Source: CAVTTH01 sp963737545 (GTDB lineage Bacteria > Verrucomicrobiota > Verrucomicrobiia > Chthoniobacterales > UBA10450). Taken from it: a stretch of DNA of 64,000 bases. Each line of letters starts with the position of its first letter. Position 1 is the first letter of the stretch. The notes beneath the pieces are model-generated. The model worked only from the letters and a program-made list of their open reading frames with translations. It made no database searches and was not told the origin of the DNA. The DNA is taken from contig CAVTTH010000003.1 of NCBI GenBank assembly GCA_963737545.1, forward strand, positions 1,426,001 through 1,490,000, read 5' to 3'. Made by a program: the position numbers and the translations under genes. Below are positions 35,126 through 44,212 of the stretch, in pieces.

Positions 35126-35733
35126 AGCCGCAATCGAAACCGTCGGTCGAACGCGCCATCGTTGTACGCTCGGCAGCACGGAAGACAAGCCGCCGCGCGG
35201 CGCAGCCTGCGTGTTCGCGGAAAATCGCGATGACAATTTGGGCATACGTAGATGAACGGTCGAGCGCGGTGGTTGACCGGGAACGGAAGAGTGTGGCAGC
35301 GCGTCTCATCTGCGATTCCGAGATCCTCGCAGGCCTGGTGCCACTCGGGGCCATGCGGTGAAATCCGTCGGCGACCCGCGCGGAACTGTGCCAGCAAATG
35401 CGCGAGTTCGTGTCGTAGCGTGCGATCGATTTCCGCGGCTCCGTGCTCGTGCAACCGCGGGTTAAGGCAAATGCGCTTTTTCTGAAAGTCGGCGCGCCCG
35501 GCGGCGGTGCTGAGCCGGGGATTCCATTCCACCTGAACAAGCGGGATCAGCCTGCGTGCGTCGACGAGCTGTAACATTTCCCGCGCCTTCGCCTCGAGCT
35601 CGCCGTCGCGTCCGAAAAAAGAAATCGCCGGGCAAGCTGCTGACTTACCCTGTTTCTCCGTCTCAACTGCCGGGAAGCTGACAGGGTCCGCTGCAAGGCT
35701 GACGAGAAAATCGAGCTGCTCAAACCGCAGCAT
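35107..35733 (-). CDS. SprT-like zinc metalloprotease domain protein
   Basis: The 208-residue protein has the HExxH zinc site in RHELAHLLAQ (His108, Glu109, His112), HGPEWHQACEDLG after it, and a C-terminal zinc ribbon (CPNCHRDFPR ... CLPCC). That is the SprT/Spartan-type layout. Eukaryotic relatives digest DNA-protein crosslinks; bacterial SprT roles are not settled. The final residues (RLCSGDL) and the stop are encoded by a palindromic repeat, so the native C-terminus may be altered. It overlaps the cysteine desulfurase gene by 14 bases. Confidence 0.82.
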   Translation of the reverse strand: MLRFEQLDFLVSLAADPVSFPAVETEKQGKSAACPAISFFGRDGELEAKAREMLQLVDARRLIPLVQVEWNPRLSTAAGRADFQKKRICLNPRLHEHGAAEIDRTLRHELAHLLAQFRAGRRRISPHGPEWHQACEDLGIADETRCHTLPFPVNHRARPFIYVCPNCHRDFPRTRRLRRAAACLPCCRAYNDGAFDRRFRLRLCSGDL

Positions 35734-36886
35734 AGGTTTCGTTGTTCAGTTTCCTGCTCCGCCGGAGTCGCTCCATGACGCGCGCAATTGCCTCGCCGGC
35801 TGCTTCGATTTCAGCAGCGGTTGTCTGCTTTCCTAACGAGAACCGGACTGCTGCGCTGGCCAGCGCCGAAGGCAGACCCATCGCGAGCAAAACGTGCGAT
35901 GCCACCACCGAACCGACCATGCAGGCAGAACCACTCGAAGCGCAAACGCCTTCGAGATCGAGCGCCATCAGAAGCGTTTCCGAACTCAGGCCGGGGAAGC
36001 TGACGTTGAGCGTATTCGCAAGCCGGTGCGCGGTGTCACCATTCTGCCGCGCATCGGGAGCACTCCGCGAAATAATTTCCCAGAGGCGATCGCGCAAAGC
36101 CGCTTCGCGTTTCTGCTCCGGTTCAAAATCACCTAACGTCGCTTCGATTGCCGCCGCCATCCCGGCGATCGCTGGGACGTTCTCGGTCCCGGGCCGGCGT
36201 TGATTTTCATGTGATCCGCCAAACTGGGTCGGCTCAATCGACAAGCCGGAGCGCAGAAACAGCAATCCCACGCCCTTTGGGCCATAAATCTTGTGCGCGG
36301 CGAAACTCGCGGCATCGATTTCCTCCAGATTCGTCGCAACCTTGCCTAACGATTGAACCATATCGCTGTGGAGCAAGACTCCGCGGGCACGGCAAAGGTC
36401 GGAGATGTTTTTCATCGGCTGGACGACGCCGGTTTCATTATTGGCCGTCATAATCGAAACCAGTGTGGTGTCGGTCCGAATCGCTCTCATCAGATCGTCT
36501 AAGTCGATCCGTCCGCCTTCGCTGACGCGGAGATACGTCACACCGAAACCTTCGTGTTTCTCCAGATGTTCAAATGCATGCAGGACCGCGTGATGTTCCG
36601 TGTTTCCGCAAATCAAATGCCGGCCGCGAGCGGCCTGACCGCGCGCCAGCCCGAGGACTGCAAGATTGTTTGATTCCGTCCCTCCGCCCGTAAAAACTAA
36701 TTCGTTAGGCCGAACTCGCAGAAGCGCGGCAATCCGGTCGCGGGCATCGTCGATCGCGGCGCGCGCTTCGCGTCCGGCCGCGTGCACACTCGAGGGATTG
36801 CCAAAGTGCGGTCCGAAGTATGGCTCCATCGCTTCGCGGGCCGGCTGGCTGAGCGGCGTTGTCGCGTTGTAGTCGAGGTAGATCAT
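35720..36886 (-). CDS. Cysteine desulfurase (NifS/IscS family)
   Basis: The PLP enzyme takes sulfur from cysteine for Fe-S clusters and thiolated tRNA. The 388-residue protein has TEHHAVL (His stacking on PLP), MTANNETGVVQP, the PLP lysine Lys199 in AHKIYGPKG and the catalytic Cys322 in SSGSACMVG. The short active-site loop favours the group I (IscS/NifS) type. It follows cysE with a 4-base overlap, so cysteine synthesis and its use for sulfur transfer are coupled. Whether it serves as IscS or NifS cannot be decided; no iscU, iscA or iscR was seen. Confidence 0.92.
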   Translation of the reverse strand: MIYLDYNATTPLSQPAREAMEPYFGPHFGNPSSVHAAGREARAAIDDARDRIAALLRVRPNELVFTGGGTESNNLAVLGLARGQAARGRHLICGNTEHHAVLHAFEHLEKHEGFGVTYLRVSEGGRIDLDDLMRAIRTDTTLVSIMTANNETGVVQPMKNISDLCRARGVLLHSDMVQSLGKVATNLEEIDAASFAAHKIYGPKGVGLLFLRSGLSIEPTQFGGSHENQRRPGTENVPAIAGMAAAIEATLGDFEPEQKREAALRDRLWEIISRSAPDARQNGDTAHRLANTLNVSFPGLSSETLLMALDLEGVCASSGSACMVGSVVASHVLLAMGLPSALASAAVRFSLGKQTTAAEIEAAGEAIARVMERLRRSRKLNNETYAAV

Positions 36887-37809
36887 CCCTGGAGCGAGCC
36901 CTCGGTTTTCGCGTTCTGGTGCGGCCTTTTCTGAATGACTTGAAGTTGCTTCTCCTCGTAGAAAACAAGTGAGTTCGGCGGCACGCTGTTCACCAGAAAA
37001 ACATTGCCGCCGATGGTGGTGCCGCGACCGATCACGGTTTCGCCGCCGAGAATTGTCGAATTTGGATAAATGACCACGTCGTCTTCCACCGTGGGATGCC
37101 GTTTCCCGCCTTTGCGGATTTTTCCCTGCTCATCTTTCTGGAAGCTCCGCGCGCCCAGGGTGACCGCGTGATAGAGTTTGACCCGCGACCCGATCTCGCA
37201 GGTCTCGCCAATGACGACACCGGTCCCGTGGTCGATAAAAAAATGCGACCCGATCTTTGCGCCGGGGTGAATATCGATTCCGGTGCGGCTGTGCGCCCAT
37301 TCCGTCATCATTCGCGGGATCAGCGGCACCTCTTTGTGATACAAAACATGCGCCATTCGCTGCACCGCGATCGCTTCGATGGCGGGGTAGGCGAGAATGA
37401 TTTCCTCATAGCTGCGCGCGGCCGGATCGCCTTCATAGGCCGCGTCGATATCGGTCCAGAGCATTTCGCGCAACCGGGCCAGCTCCCCAACAAAAAAGTG
37501 AAAGATCGCCTCGGCCCGTTCTTCGACCGCGTCCGACGTCTTCCGCATTGCGAGACTTTTCGCAATCTCGGGTTGGAGCCGGGCATGGAGCGCTTTGATC
37601 CGGCTGCGCGTGATGTCTGGCAGATCGCTGCTGTGGACGAGGGCGTCGCCGCGAAAACCGGGAAAGAGCAGGCCGAGAAGGTCGACGCATGATTCATCGA
37701 TCGCGGGCCGGGAAGGCAGGGTAGTGGCGACTTCGAGATAATTGATTCCGCCATCCTCCCTGTAAGTCCGCAGCAGATTTTCCAGCGACGCGTCGTAGCT
37801 CTGATCCAT
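36883..37809 (-). CDS. cysE: Serine O-acetyltransferase
   Basis: The enzyme makes O-acetylserine from serine and acetyl-CoA, the first step of cysteine synthesis. The 308-residue protein has the helical N-terminal SATase domain (DIDAAYEGDPAARSYEEIILAYPAIEAI) and the left-handed beta-helix with the catalytic GTGVVIGETCEIGSRVKLYHAVTLGA. Its length resembles the longer EpsC/SrpH-like forms. It heads a two-gene unit with the cysteine desulfurase. Confidence 0.93.
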   Translation of the reverse strand: MDQSYDASLENLLRTYREDGGINYLEVATTLPSRPAIDESCVDLLGLLFPGFRGDALVHSSDLPDITRSRIKALHARLQPEIAKSLAMRKTSDAVEERAEAIFHFFVGELARLREMLWTDIDAAYEGDPAARSYEEIILAYPAIEAIAVQRMAHVLYHKEVPLIPRMMTEWAHSRTGIDIHPGAKIGSHFFIDHGTGVVIGETCEIGSRVKLYHAVTLGARSFQKDEQGKIRKGGKRHPTVEDDVVIYPNSTILGGETVIGRGTTIGGNVFLVNSVPPNSLVFYEEKQLQVIQKRPHQNAKTEGSLQG

Positions 37810-37860
37810 TGCTGAAATTATGCGACGAGACCGCAGGCAATGAAAACGGAAACTGCGGCC

Positions 37861-37944
37861 GTCATCTCGAGCGAAGTCGAGAGATTACGTTGCGTTACCG
37901 TAAGGGTTTCATGACGGGATCCCTCGAACTTCGCTCGGGATGAC
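37861..37944. repeat. GTCATCTCGAGC...GCTCGGGATGAC inverted repeat
   Basis: A short member of the 5993-6085 family lying in the region between the divergent cysE and glgB genes. Confidence 0.6.
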
Positions 37945-38004
37945 CATTGGCCTTGGAAAATCCGCGCACGACATTTTGTGGAGAAGCCCTAAAATTGCCA
38001 ACGC

Positions 38005-40215
38005 ATGAGCGAATTTGGAATCCTCGGTTTGCCTACAGACGAGCTGGCTACGTTTCTCCTCGGTGCGCATAACGATCCTTTCCGCGTGCTGGGACCGCAC
38101 CGGCTTGCGGACGACCTCGTGATCAGGGTGTTTCGTCCGGAGGCAAAGGAAGTGGAAATCGTGGTGCTGTCGGACGAGAGCGATCAGTTTTATCCGGCGC
38201 AGCGAATCCAGAGCAACGGCTTCTTCCAAGCCGTGTTGCCGGGAAAAAAGCGCGACTGCAATTACCTTATCCGAATAAGGCGCTGGGATGGAGCTGAAAC
38301 TGTCACGCGCGATCCCTATTGCTATGGAACGATCATGGGCGAGATGGACCTTCATCTCTTCGCCGAGGGAAATCTCCTCGAAATCTACGAGAAGTTTGGC
38401 GCGCATCCGCGCACGATCGGTGACGACGTCGGTGTTTACTTTGCGGTTTGGGCGCCGAATGCGCAGCGCGTCAGCGTGGTCGGCGATTTTAATGGCTGGG
38501 ACGGACGCACCAACCCAATGCGACGGCTCCTCGGCAGCGGTGTGTGGGAATTGTTTCTGCCCGGCATCGAGGAGGGCGCGCATTACAAATTCGAAATCAG
38601 GACGCACACCGGTGCCGTTTTGTTGAAGAGCGATCCTTTTGCATCTTTCAATCAACACGGCCTTGAGACTTCGTCGATGGTTTACAACCTCGATCGATAT
38701 CGATGGAACGACGAAGAGTGGATGAGAAAGCGGCGCGACGCGGCGTGGCATAACCGCGCCATGAGCATCTACGAGGTCCACCTCGGGTCGTGGCGGCGGC
38801 GGCCGGATGAAGGCGGCCGGTCGCTAAGTTATCTCGAACTGGCGGACCAGCTGGTGTCGTACGTGGTGGAAATGGGCTACACCCATATCGAACTGCTACC
38901 GGTGGCGGAGCATCCATTCGAAGGCTCATGGGGTTATCAGGTGACGAACTACTACGCGCCGACGAGCCGATTTGGAAAACCGGACGAATTCCGGCATTTC
39001 GTTGATCGATGTCATCAGGCTGGAATCGGTGTGATCATGGATTGGGTGCCGGCGCATTTTCCGAAAGACGCACATGCGCTGGCCGAGTTCGATGGAACCG
39101 ATCTCTACGAACACATGGATCCCCGGCAGGGCGAGCATCAGGATTGGGGCACGCTCATTTTTAATTTCGGACGCAACGAGGTCCGCAATTTTCTCATCGG
39201 GAATGCGCTCTTCTGGCTCGACAAATATCACATCGACGGCCTGCGGGTGGATGCGGTCGCATCGATGTTATATCTCGATTACTCCCGCGGGCCGGGCCAA
39301 TGGATCCCGAATGCGTTCGGCGGGCGCGAAAATCTTGACGCGGTTTTTTTCCTCAAGCGCGTGAACGAAGTTTGTTACGACCGCTTTCCCGGAACGGTCA
39401 CGATCGCGGAGGAATCAACGGCCTGGCCCGGTGTTTCCCGGCCGGTCTACCTCGGTGGCCTCGGCTTCGGGTTCAAATGGAACATGGGATGGATGCACGA
39501 TTTCCTCCATTACATGAAACTCGATCCGATCTACCGCCGCTTCCATCACAACAACATCACCTTCTCGATCATGTACGCCTTTCAGGAGCACTTCATTTTG
39601 GTTTTGAGCCACGATGAAGTCGTCTACGGGAAGGGCTCTCTCATCATGAAAATGCCGGGCGACGAGTGGCAGAAGTTCGCGAATCTCCGGATGTTCTACG
39701 CGTGGATGTACGGGCATCCGGGCAAGAAACTTCTCTTCATGGGTGGCGAGTTCGGACAGGTGCGCGAGTGGAATCACGACGGCGCGCTGGATTGGGAGCT
39801 AACGCAATTGCCGCGTCACGACGGGCTGCGCCGGCTTGTCCAGCATCTCAATCATGTCTATCGAAATGAACCCGCGCTTTGGAATCAGGATGATACTCAC
39901 GAAAGCTTTGAGTGGATCGATTTTCACGACGCTGATAACAGCGTCGTCTCATTCTTTCGGCGGTCGCGCGAGGGAGAGATTGTTGTCTTCGTCGTGAACG
40001 CGACGCCGCAGGTCCTCTACAACTATCGAGTCGGTGTCCCGCAGGCCGGGTATTATCGGGAGATCATTAACACCGACGCGGAAACCTACGGAGGCAGCAA
40101 CGTCGGTAATTTCGGTGGGGTGCGAAGCGAGCCGCAGGCATGGATGGCGCGCGAGCATTCGGTGCTCGTTCATTTACCTCCGTTGTCGACGAATGCTTTC
40201 AAGCTGGAGCCGTAA
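38005..40215 (+). CDS. glgB: 1,4-alpha-glucan branching enzyme
   Basis: This enzyme adds alpha-1,6 branches to glycogen. The 736-residue protein has two N-terminal CBM48-like modules (about 15-110 and 125-220; VYFAVWAPNAQRVSVVGDFNGWDG), then a GH13 barrel with EVHLGSWRR, the nucleophile Asp416 in GLRVDAVASMLYLD, the acid/base Glu469 in TIAEESTAW and the SHDEVVYGKGSL Asp, and a beta-sandwich C-terminus. Full length. No other glg gene is adjacent, so glycogen synthesis must be completed elsewhere. Confidence 0.96.
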   Translation: MSEFGILGLPTDELATFLLGAHNDPFRVLGPHRLADDLVIRVFRPEAKEVEIVVLSDESDQFYPAQRIQSNGFFQAVLPGKKRDCNYLIRIRRWDGAETVTRDPYCYGTIMGEMDLHLFAEGNLLEIYEKFGAHPRTIGDDVGVYFAVWAPNAQRVSVVGDFNGWDGRTNPMRRLLGSGVWELFLPGIEEGAHYKFEIRTHTGAVLLKSDPFASFNQHGLETSSMVYNLDRYRWNDEEWMRKRRDAAWHNRAMSIYEVHLGSWRRRPDEGGRSLSYLELADQLVSYVVEMGYTHIELLPVAEHPFEGSWGYQVTNYYAPTSRFGKPDEFRHFVDRCHQAGIGVIMDWVPAHFPKDAHALAEFDGTDLYEHMDPRQGEHQDWGTLIFNFGRNEVRNFLIGNALFWLDKYHIDGLRVDAVASMLYLDYSRGPGQWIPNAFGGRENLDAVFFLKRVNEVCYDRFPGTVTIAEESTAWPGVSRPVYLGGLGFGFKWNMGWMHDFLHYMKLDPIYRRFHHNNITFSIMYAFQEHFILVLSHDEVVYGKGSLIMKMPGDEWQKFANLRMFYAWMYGHPGKKLLFMGGEFGQVREWNHDGALDWELTQLPRHDGLRRLVQHLNHVYRNEPALWNQDDTHESFEWIDFHDADNSVVSFFRRSREGEIVVFVVNATPQVLYNYRVGVPQAGYYREIINTDAETYGGSNVGNFGGVRSEPQAWMAREHSVLVHLPPLSTNAFKLEP

Positions 40216-40275
40216 CTTCATTAAGCTTGACCGCTCTCCGGTTCCCGAAGAGCTTTCTCTACTCGCAAAAGTCTT

Positions 40276-40989
40276 ATGAAGAACACCAATTCGGGCGCTT
40301 TCACCCTGATTGAATTGCTCGTCGTTATCGCGATCATCGCGGTTCTCGCCAGCATCGCGCTGCCGGTCTTCAACGGCGTAACCGAGCGCGCGAATCAAAC
40401 GAAAGACCTTTCCAATGCCAAGCAAATCGCGCTGGCGCTAAAACTTTTTGCTTCGGATAACAGCGGCAACTTTCCCTTCGTAAGGGATCCGGAGAACGCA
40501 TCGAGCGCTCCGATCACTACGGCTAATCAGGCGTATCGCGAGTTGATTCCAAATTATGTCTCGAGCGAAGGCATCTTTTTCGTGGCTGGCTCGGCTTATA
40601 CAAGAGTGGCACCCGACGACAAGGTGGACACCGCGCCGACGGGAGGGAACTATACCGATTCGTTAAAGGCCGGGGAGAATTCCTACGCCTACATTACGAA
40701 TCTGACGGAGACCTCAAACGCAGCCTTCCCACTCGTTGCCGATGGTTTTGCGGATCCGATTGGGACGCCTCCTATTTACTCGAGGGACAAGACGCAGAAG
40801 GGCGGCGTTTGGGCGGGGAAAAAGGCGGTGGTCGTTTTTTGCGACACCAGCGCCCAGATCAAGCAAGTGGACGCGATTTTGCAAACTCCAACGCGTCTTA
40901 ACGCGGCTGGACAAAAGGTGAGTATCTTCGACACGAGCGACGGAACCAACTGGCTGGGCAGCAACAATAGGGCGGTCAATCCGGAGTAG
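40276..40989 (+). CDS. Type II/IV pseudopilin-like protein
   Basis: The 237-residue protein starts MKNTNSGAFTLIELLVVIAIIAVLA, a prepilin signal with the Glu5-type residue and a long hydrophobic helix. The cut site would leave Phe first with Ala before it, which is common in Verrucomicrobiota and Planctomycetota. The body resembles PulG-type minor pseudopilins (NAKQIALALKLFASDNSGNFP). It would be processed by a prepilin peptidase and join a secretion or pilus filament. It is isolated, 60 bases after glgB, and related machinery here is limited to the two PilT genes. Confidence 0.85.
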   Translation: MKNTNSGAFTLIELLVVIAIIAVLASIALPVFNGVTERANQTKDLSNAKQIALALKLFASDNSGNFPFVRDPENASSAPITTANQAYRELIPNYVSSEGIFFVAGSAYTRVAPDDKVDTAPTGGNYTDSLKAGENSYAYITNLTETSNAAFPLVADGFADPIGTPPIYSRDKTQKGGVWAGKKAVVVFCDTSAQIKQVDAILQTPTRLNAAGQKVSIFDTSDGTNWLGSNNRAVNPE

Positions 40990-41008
40990 TGGTTAGCCTT
41001 GGGCATCG

Positions 41009-42364
41009 CTAAACCACTCTCGAATCAAATTCCCCGTCGCTCACGCGGGTGCGAATTTTCATTTTCGAACGAACGGCCTTGATCGATCGCACGAGATTTC
41101 CTTCCGCATCGGTCGTGATGCTGTAACCGCGGTGAAGCGTTGCTTCCGGCGCGAGCAGTTGGAGCATTTTCTCGATCCGGTCGAAGCGCTGCTGGCTTTT
41201 TTCCAGTAACCGTGGCGCGGCCGCAGCGAACCGCCGGCGCAAATTACTAAAGCCCTCTCGTCGCGCGGTCAGCTCGCGCTCCGGATGATGCGACCTCAAA
41301 GCGCTGGCTAAGTTGGCCAGCGTCGTGCGCGCATTACTTAAGGCCTGGCGAATACTGCGGCGCAACGTCTCCCGGGTAAGATCAAGTTGCTGCTGCGCAT
41401 CGTGCAGGCGCTTGATCAGCTCACGTGCCAGTGTGCGCTCGGAAAGAAATCGCAGGCGCGTCTGCTGATGCGAGAGGAAATTGCGCAGGAAACGATTGAG
41501 AGAAGCGGCCAGCGCTTCGATTCGCCCGCGAGTTTCAGCGACGTCGCGCACGATCAATTCGGCCGCTGCGCTCGGTGTCGGCGCTCGAAGATCGGCGACA
41601 AAGTCGGCAATCGTGAAATCGATCTCATGCCCGATCGCGCTCACCACGGGAATGGGCGATTCAAAAATTGCGCGCGCGACGATCTCTTCATTGAACTCCC
41701 AAAGATCTTCGATGCTGCCTCCGCCGCGCGTCACGACGAGAATGTCGATCGGAGGCCAGTCGGAACTCGGAGCGCCCAGTTCGCGAATGGCGGCGGCGAT
41801 TTCCGCGGCCGCTCCAGTTCCCTGCACGTGCACCGGATTGATGAGAATCGCGATGCCCGGCGCGCGCCGAGCCAGAACATTCAACATATCGCGAATGGCC
41901 GCACCGCTTGGCGATGTGACAATGCCAATGCGCATCGGGAATTTCGAAAGCGGGCGTTTTCGCTCGGAGGCAAAAAGCCCTTCGGCTTCGAGTTTGCGTT
42001 TGAGCGCATCGAACTTCGCCTGCAGAAGCCCGGCCCCGCGCGTCTGCAAAATCTGGACGCTGAGCTGGTATTGCCCGCGCGCTTCAAAAACAGAGACGTT
42101 ACCGTAAACCTGCACCTGCGCGCCATCGGCCAGAGGCGTTTCGCGTGGAGGAAGCGTGTTGCGAAAGATCACGCAGGCGATCTGGGCGCGCTGATCCTTG
42201 AGCGTGAAATACTGGTGCCCGGATGGATGCAGCTTGTAGTTCGAGATTTCTCCCTGAACCCAGACTGCGCCAAATTTTGTCTCGAGTGTCCCGCGAATCG
42301 CGCGCGTCAGTTCGGCGACCGTGAACATTTTCGCAGTCGTTTGGGGAAAAAGATCGTCCGTCAT
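41009..42364 (-). CDS. xseA: Exodeoxyribonuclease VII large subunit
   Basis: With XseB it degrades single-stranded DNA from both ends. The 451-residue protein has an OB-fold (VWVQGEISNYKLHPSGHQYFTLKD), the catalytic core with IGIVTSPSGAAIRDM, VVTRGGGSIEDLWEFN and the family motif SAIGHEIDFTIADFVADLRAPTPSAAAEL, and a coiled-coil tail ending HRGYSITTD. No xseB frame was found beside it. The start ATG lies within the end of an inverted repeat (GGAATGAC). Confidence 0.94.
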   Translation of the reverse strand: MTDDLFPQTTAKMFTVAELTRAIRGTLETKFGAVWVQGEISNYKLHPSGHQYFTLKDQRAQIACVIFRNTLPPRETPLADGAQVQVYGNVSVFEARGQYQLSVQILQTRGAGLLQAKFDALKRKLEAEGLFASERKRPLSKFPMRIGIVTSPSGAAIRDMLNVLARRAPGIAILINPVHVQGTGAAAEIAAAIRELGAPSSDWPPIDILVVTRGGGSIEDLWEFNEEIVARAIFESPIPVVSAIGHEIDFTIADFVADLRAPTPSAAAELIVRDVAETRGRIEALAASLNRFLRNFLSHQQTRLRFLSERTLARELIKRLHDAQQQLDLTRETLRRSIRQALSNARTTLANLASALRSHHPERELTARREGFSNLRRRFAAAAPRLLEKSQQRFDRIEKMLQLLAPEATLHRGYSITTDAEGNLVRSIKAVRSKMKIRTRVSDGEFDSRVV

Positions 42365-42491
42365 TCCGAGCGAAGTCGAGGTTGCAACGCAGCCGACAGA
42401 GTCGGCGAGGCCAGGCTTTCAATCCCGCGGCGTAATCTTAGAGGGAACGCAACGGGATCCTTCGACTCCGCTGCGCTTCGCTCAGGATGAC
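42360..42491. repeat. GTCATTCCGAGC...CTCAGGATGAC inverted repeat
   Basis: A member of the 5993-6085 family. Its left end overlaps the xseA start codon by five bases, and it fills the ruvB-xseA gap. Confidence 0.6.
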
Positions 42492-42511
42492 CGGAAAATG
42501 CGGGCACGATC

Positions 42512-43510
42512 TTAGAGCAATTGTTCCTGCGCTCCTGTCGGTGGCTTGAGTCCCAGTTTGCGATAGGCATTCGGAAGCGCGACACGGCCCTGCGGAGTGC
42601 GTTTCAAATATCCTTCCATGATCAGATACGGCTCATTCACTTCCTCGAGCGTTCCAGCTTCTTCACCGATTGCGACCGCAAGCGAATTCAAACCGACCGG
42701 GCCACCGTTAAATTTGTGGATGAGTGCTTCGATGATCCGCTTATCCCATTGATCGAATCCATCGCGATCAATCTCCAGCATGGTCAGCGCGCGATCGGCC
42801 AGGTCCGCGGTGATCTTGCCATCAGCTTTCACCTGGACAAAATCGCGCACCCAGCGAAGCAGGTTGTTCGCGGTTCGCGGCGTCCCGCGGGTGCGCGTCG
42901 CGATCTCGGCTGCACCCGCCGAATCGATCTCGACGCCGAGCAATCCGGCGCTCCGCAAAATAATTTTCTGCATCTCCTCCGCATTGTAATAATCGAGCCG
43001 CGCCGTCATTCCGAAACGCGAACGCAGCGGCGCGCTTACCATGCCCGCGCGCGTGGTCGCGCCGATGAGAGTAAACTTTGGCAACTGCAACCGAAGACTG
43101 CGCGCCTGCGGCCCCTGATCGATGATGATGTCGAGCCGGTAATCTTCCATCGCCGGGTAAAGATATTCTTCGATCGTCGGTTGCAGGCGATGGATCTCAT
43201 CGATGAAAAGCACGTCGCCTCTTTCCAGGCTGGTGAGTAATCCGGCCAGCTCGCCCGCTTTTTCAATAACCGGACCGCTGGTGTTTTTCACGTTCACGCC
43301 CATGGCATTGGCAATGATGTGCGCGAGGGTCGTCTTGCCGAGCCCGGGTGGTCCGCTCAGCAAAATATGTTCGAGCACGTCGCTGCGTTTCTTGGCCGCT
43401 TCCACCAAAAGCTCCAGCCGCTCGCAGACCTTCACCTGGCCGGTGAACTCGCTGAACATCGGCGGCCGCAGCGAGATTTCGAAGGCGGGATCGGGTTCAG
43501 GCGGTTTCAT
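42512..43510 (-). CDS. ruvB: Holliday junction branch migration helicase RuvB
   Basis: RuvB is the hexameric motor that moves Holliday junctions with RuvA. The 332-residue protein has Walker A GPPGLGKTT (residues 53-61), Walker B LFIDEIHRL, the sensor segment FTLIGATTRAGM, the arginine-finger region APLRSRFG and the winged-helix tail (GYLKRTPQGRVALP). Full length. No ruvA or ruvC is next to it. Confidence 0.97.
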   Translation of the reverse strand: MKPPEPDPAFEISLRPPMFSEFTGQVKVCERLELLVEAAKKRSDVLEHILLSGPPGLGKTTLAHIIANAMGVNVKNTSGPVIEKAGELAGLLTSLERGDVLFIDEIHRLQPTIEEYLYPAMEDYRLDIIIDQGPQARSLRLQLPKFTLIGATTRAGMVSAPLRSRFGMTARLDYYNAEEMQKIILRSAGLLGVEIDSAGAAEIATRTRGTPRTANNLLRWVRDFVQVKADGKITADLADRALTMLEIDRDGFDQWDKRIIEALIHKFNGGPVGLNSLAVAIGEEAGTLEEVNEPYLIMEGYLKRTPQGRVALPNAYRKLGLKPPTGAQEQLL

Positions 43511-43526
43511 TATGGTTCTGGCAGGC

Positions 43527-43582
43527 TTGTAGGGGAAGCAGTCTGCTTCCCAACGGCGGGACGCTAACAGCGTCCCCTACAA
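43527..43582. repeat. Repeat with perfect ends TTGTAGGGGA / TCCCCTACAA
   Basis: A 56-base element with perfect 10-base terminal inverted repeats and two inner hairpins (gaagcagtctgcttc; gggacgctaacagcgtccc). It lies between ruvB and an RsbW-like gene. Its structure resembles the 60171-60249 element. Confidence 0.7.
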
Positions 43583-43648
43583 CCTCTCTAACTGCGAACG
43601 GACTAAACCATAGGTCAAATCTAGACAAGCGAGGAAAAGATCGATCAA

Positions 43649-44071
43649 TCAGTTCAGATTTTTCGTCAGCACGAGCTCGGTGCCGCGCTTCCTCAGAATG
43701 TAATCGACCTTGTCGAAAGCGCTGCGAATCATGTGCAATCCCAAGCCGCCGGGTTTGATCAGATCGACCGGCCGGCTCTGTATGGCGTCGTGCGCGGCTT
43801 GTTTCCCATAATCCCGCAGGCGCATCCGTACGCAACCGCGCAATCCTTCCAAAGAAAGCGCCATCAACTGGTCATCTTGCAAGTGATAGGCATGACGAAT
43901 GACGTTGCTGCAGGCTTCGTCCACGCCCAGCACCATGAGCGTCCGCTGCCTTTCGGAAAAGGGATATGCTTCGAGAAACGCGCGCACGAGGTTGCGCATG
44001 AGCGCCAGATTGCCGGTGTGGCTGGAGAACTCGATTTTCTGTTTCACTAGCCTTGAGGGAGACCGGATCAA
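43649..44071 (-). CDS. Anti-sigma-factor-type serine kinase (RsbW/SpoIIAB-like ATPase)
   Basis: The 140-residue protein belongs to the HATPase_c_2 group. The N-box DEACSNVIRHAY is clear, as is RLRDYGKQA and the PGGLGLHMIRSAFDKVDY ATP-lid segment. Relatives phosphorylate anti-sigma-factor antagonists or bind sigma factors. No partner sigma or STAS gene is adjacent. It may belong to a phosphatase-controlled switch found elsewhere in the genome. Confidence 0.82.
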   Translation of the reverse strand: MIRSPSRLVKQKIEFSSHTGNLALMRNLVRAFLEAYPFSERQRTLMVLGVDEACSNVIRHAYHLQDDQLMALSLEGLRGCVRMRLRDYGKQAAHDAIQSRPVDLIKPGGLGLHMIRSAFDKVDYILRKRGTELVLTKNLN

Positions 44072-44212
44072 CCGTGCTCCTGTTCAACCTTTCAAAGTGA
44101 CGAAAATTGAATGCGACCGCAATCGCTTTCCCAGCGCGTTGCGCCGAGCGCACGGAATACGCCATTCGCAAAACGTGGTAGACACCCGCTGAAAGAGCAG
44201 TTCTGTTTTCGC

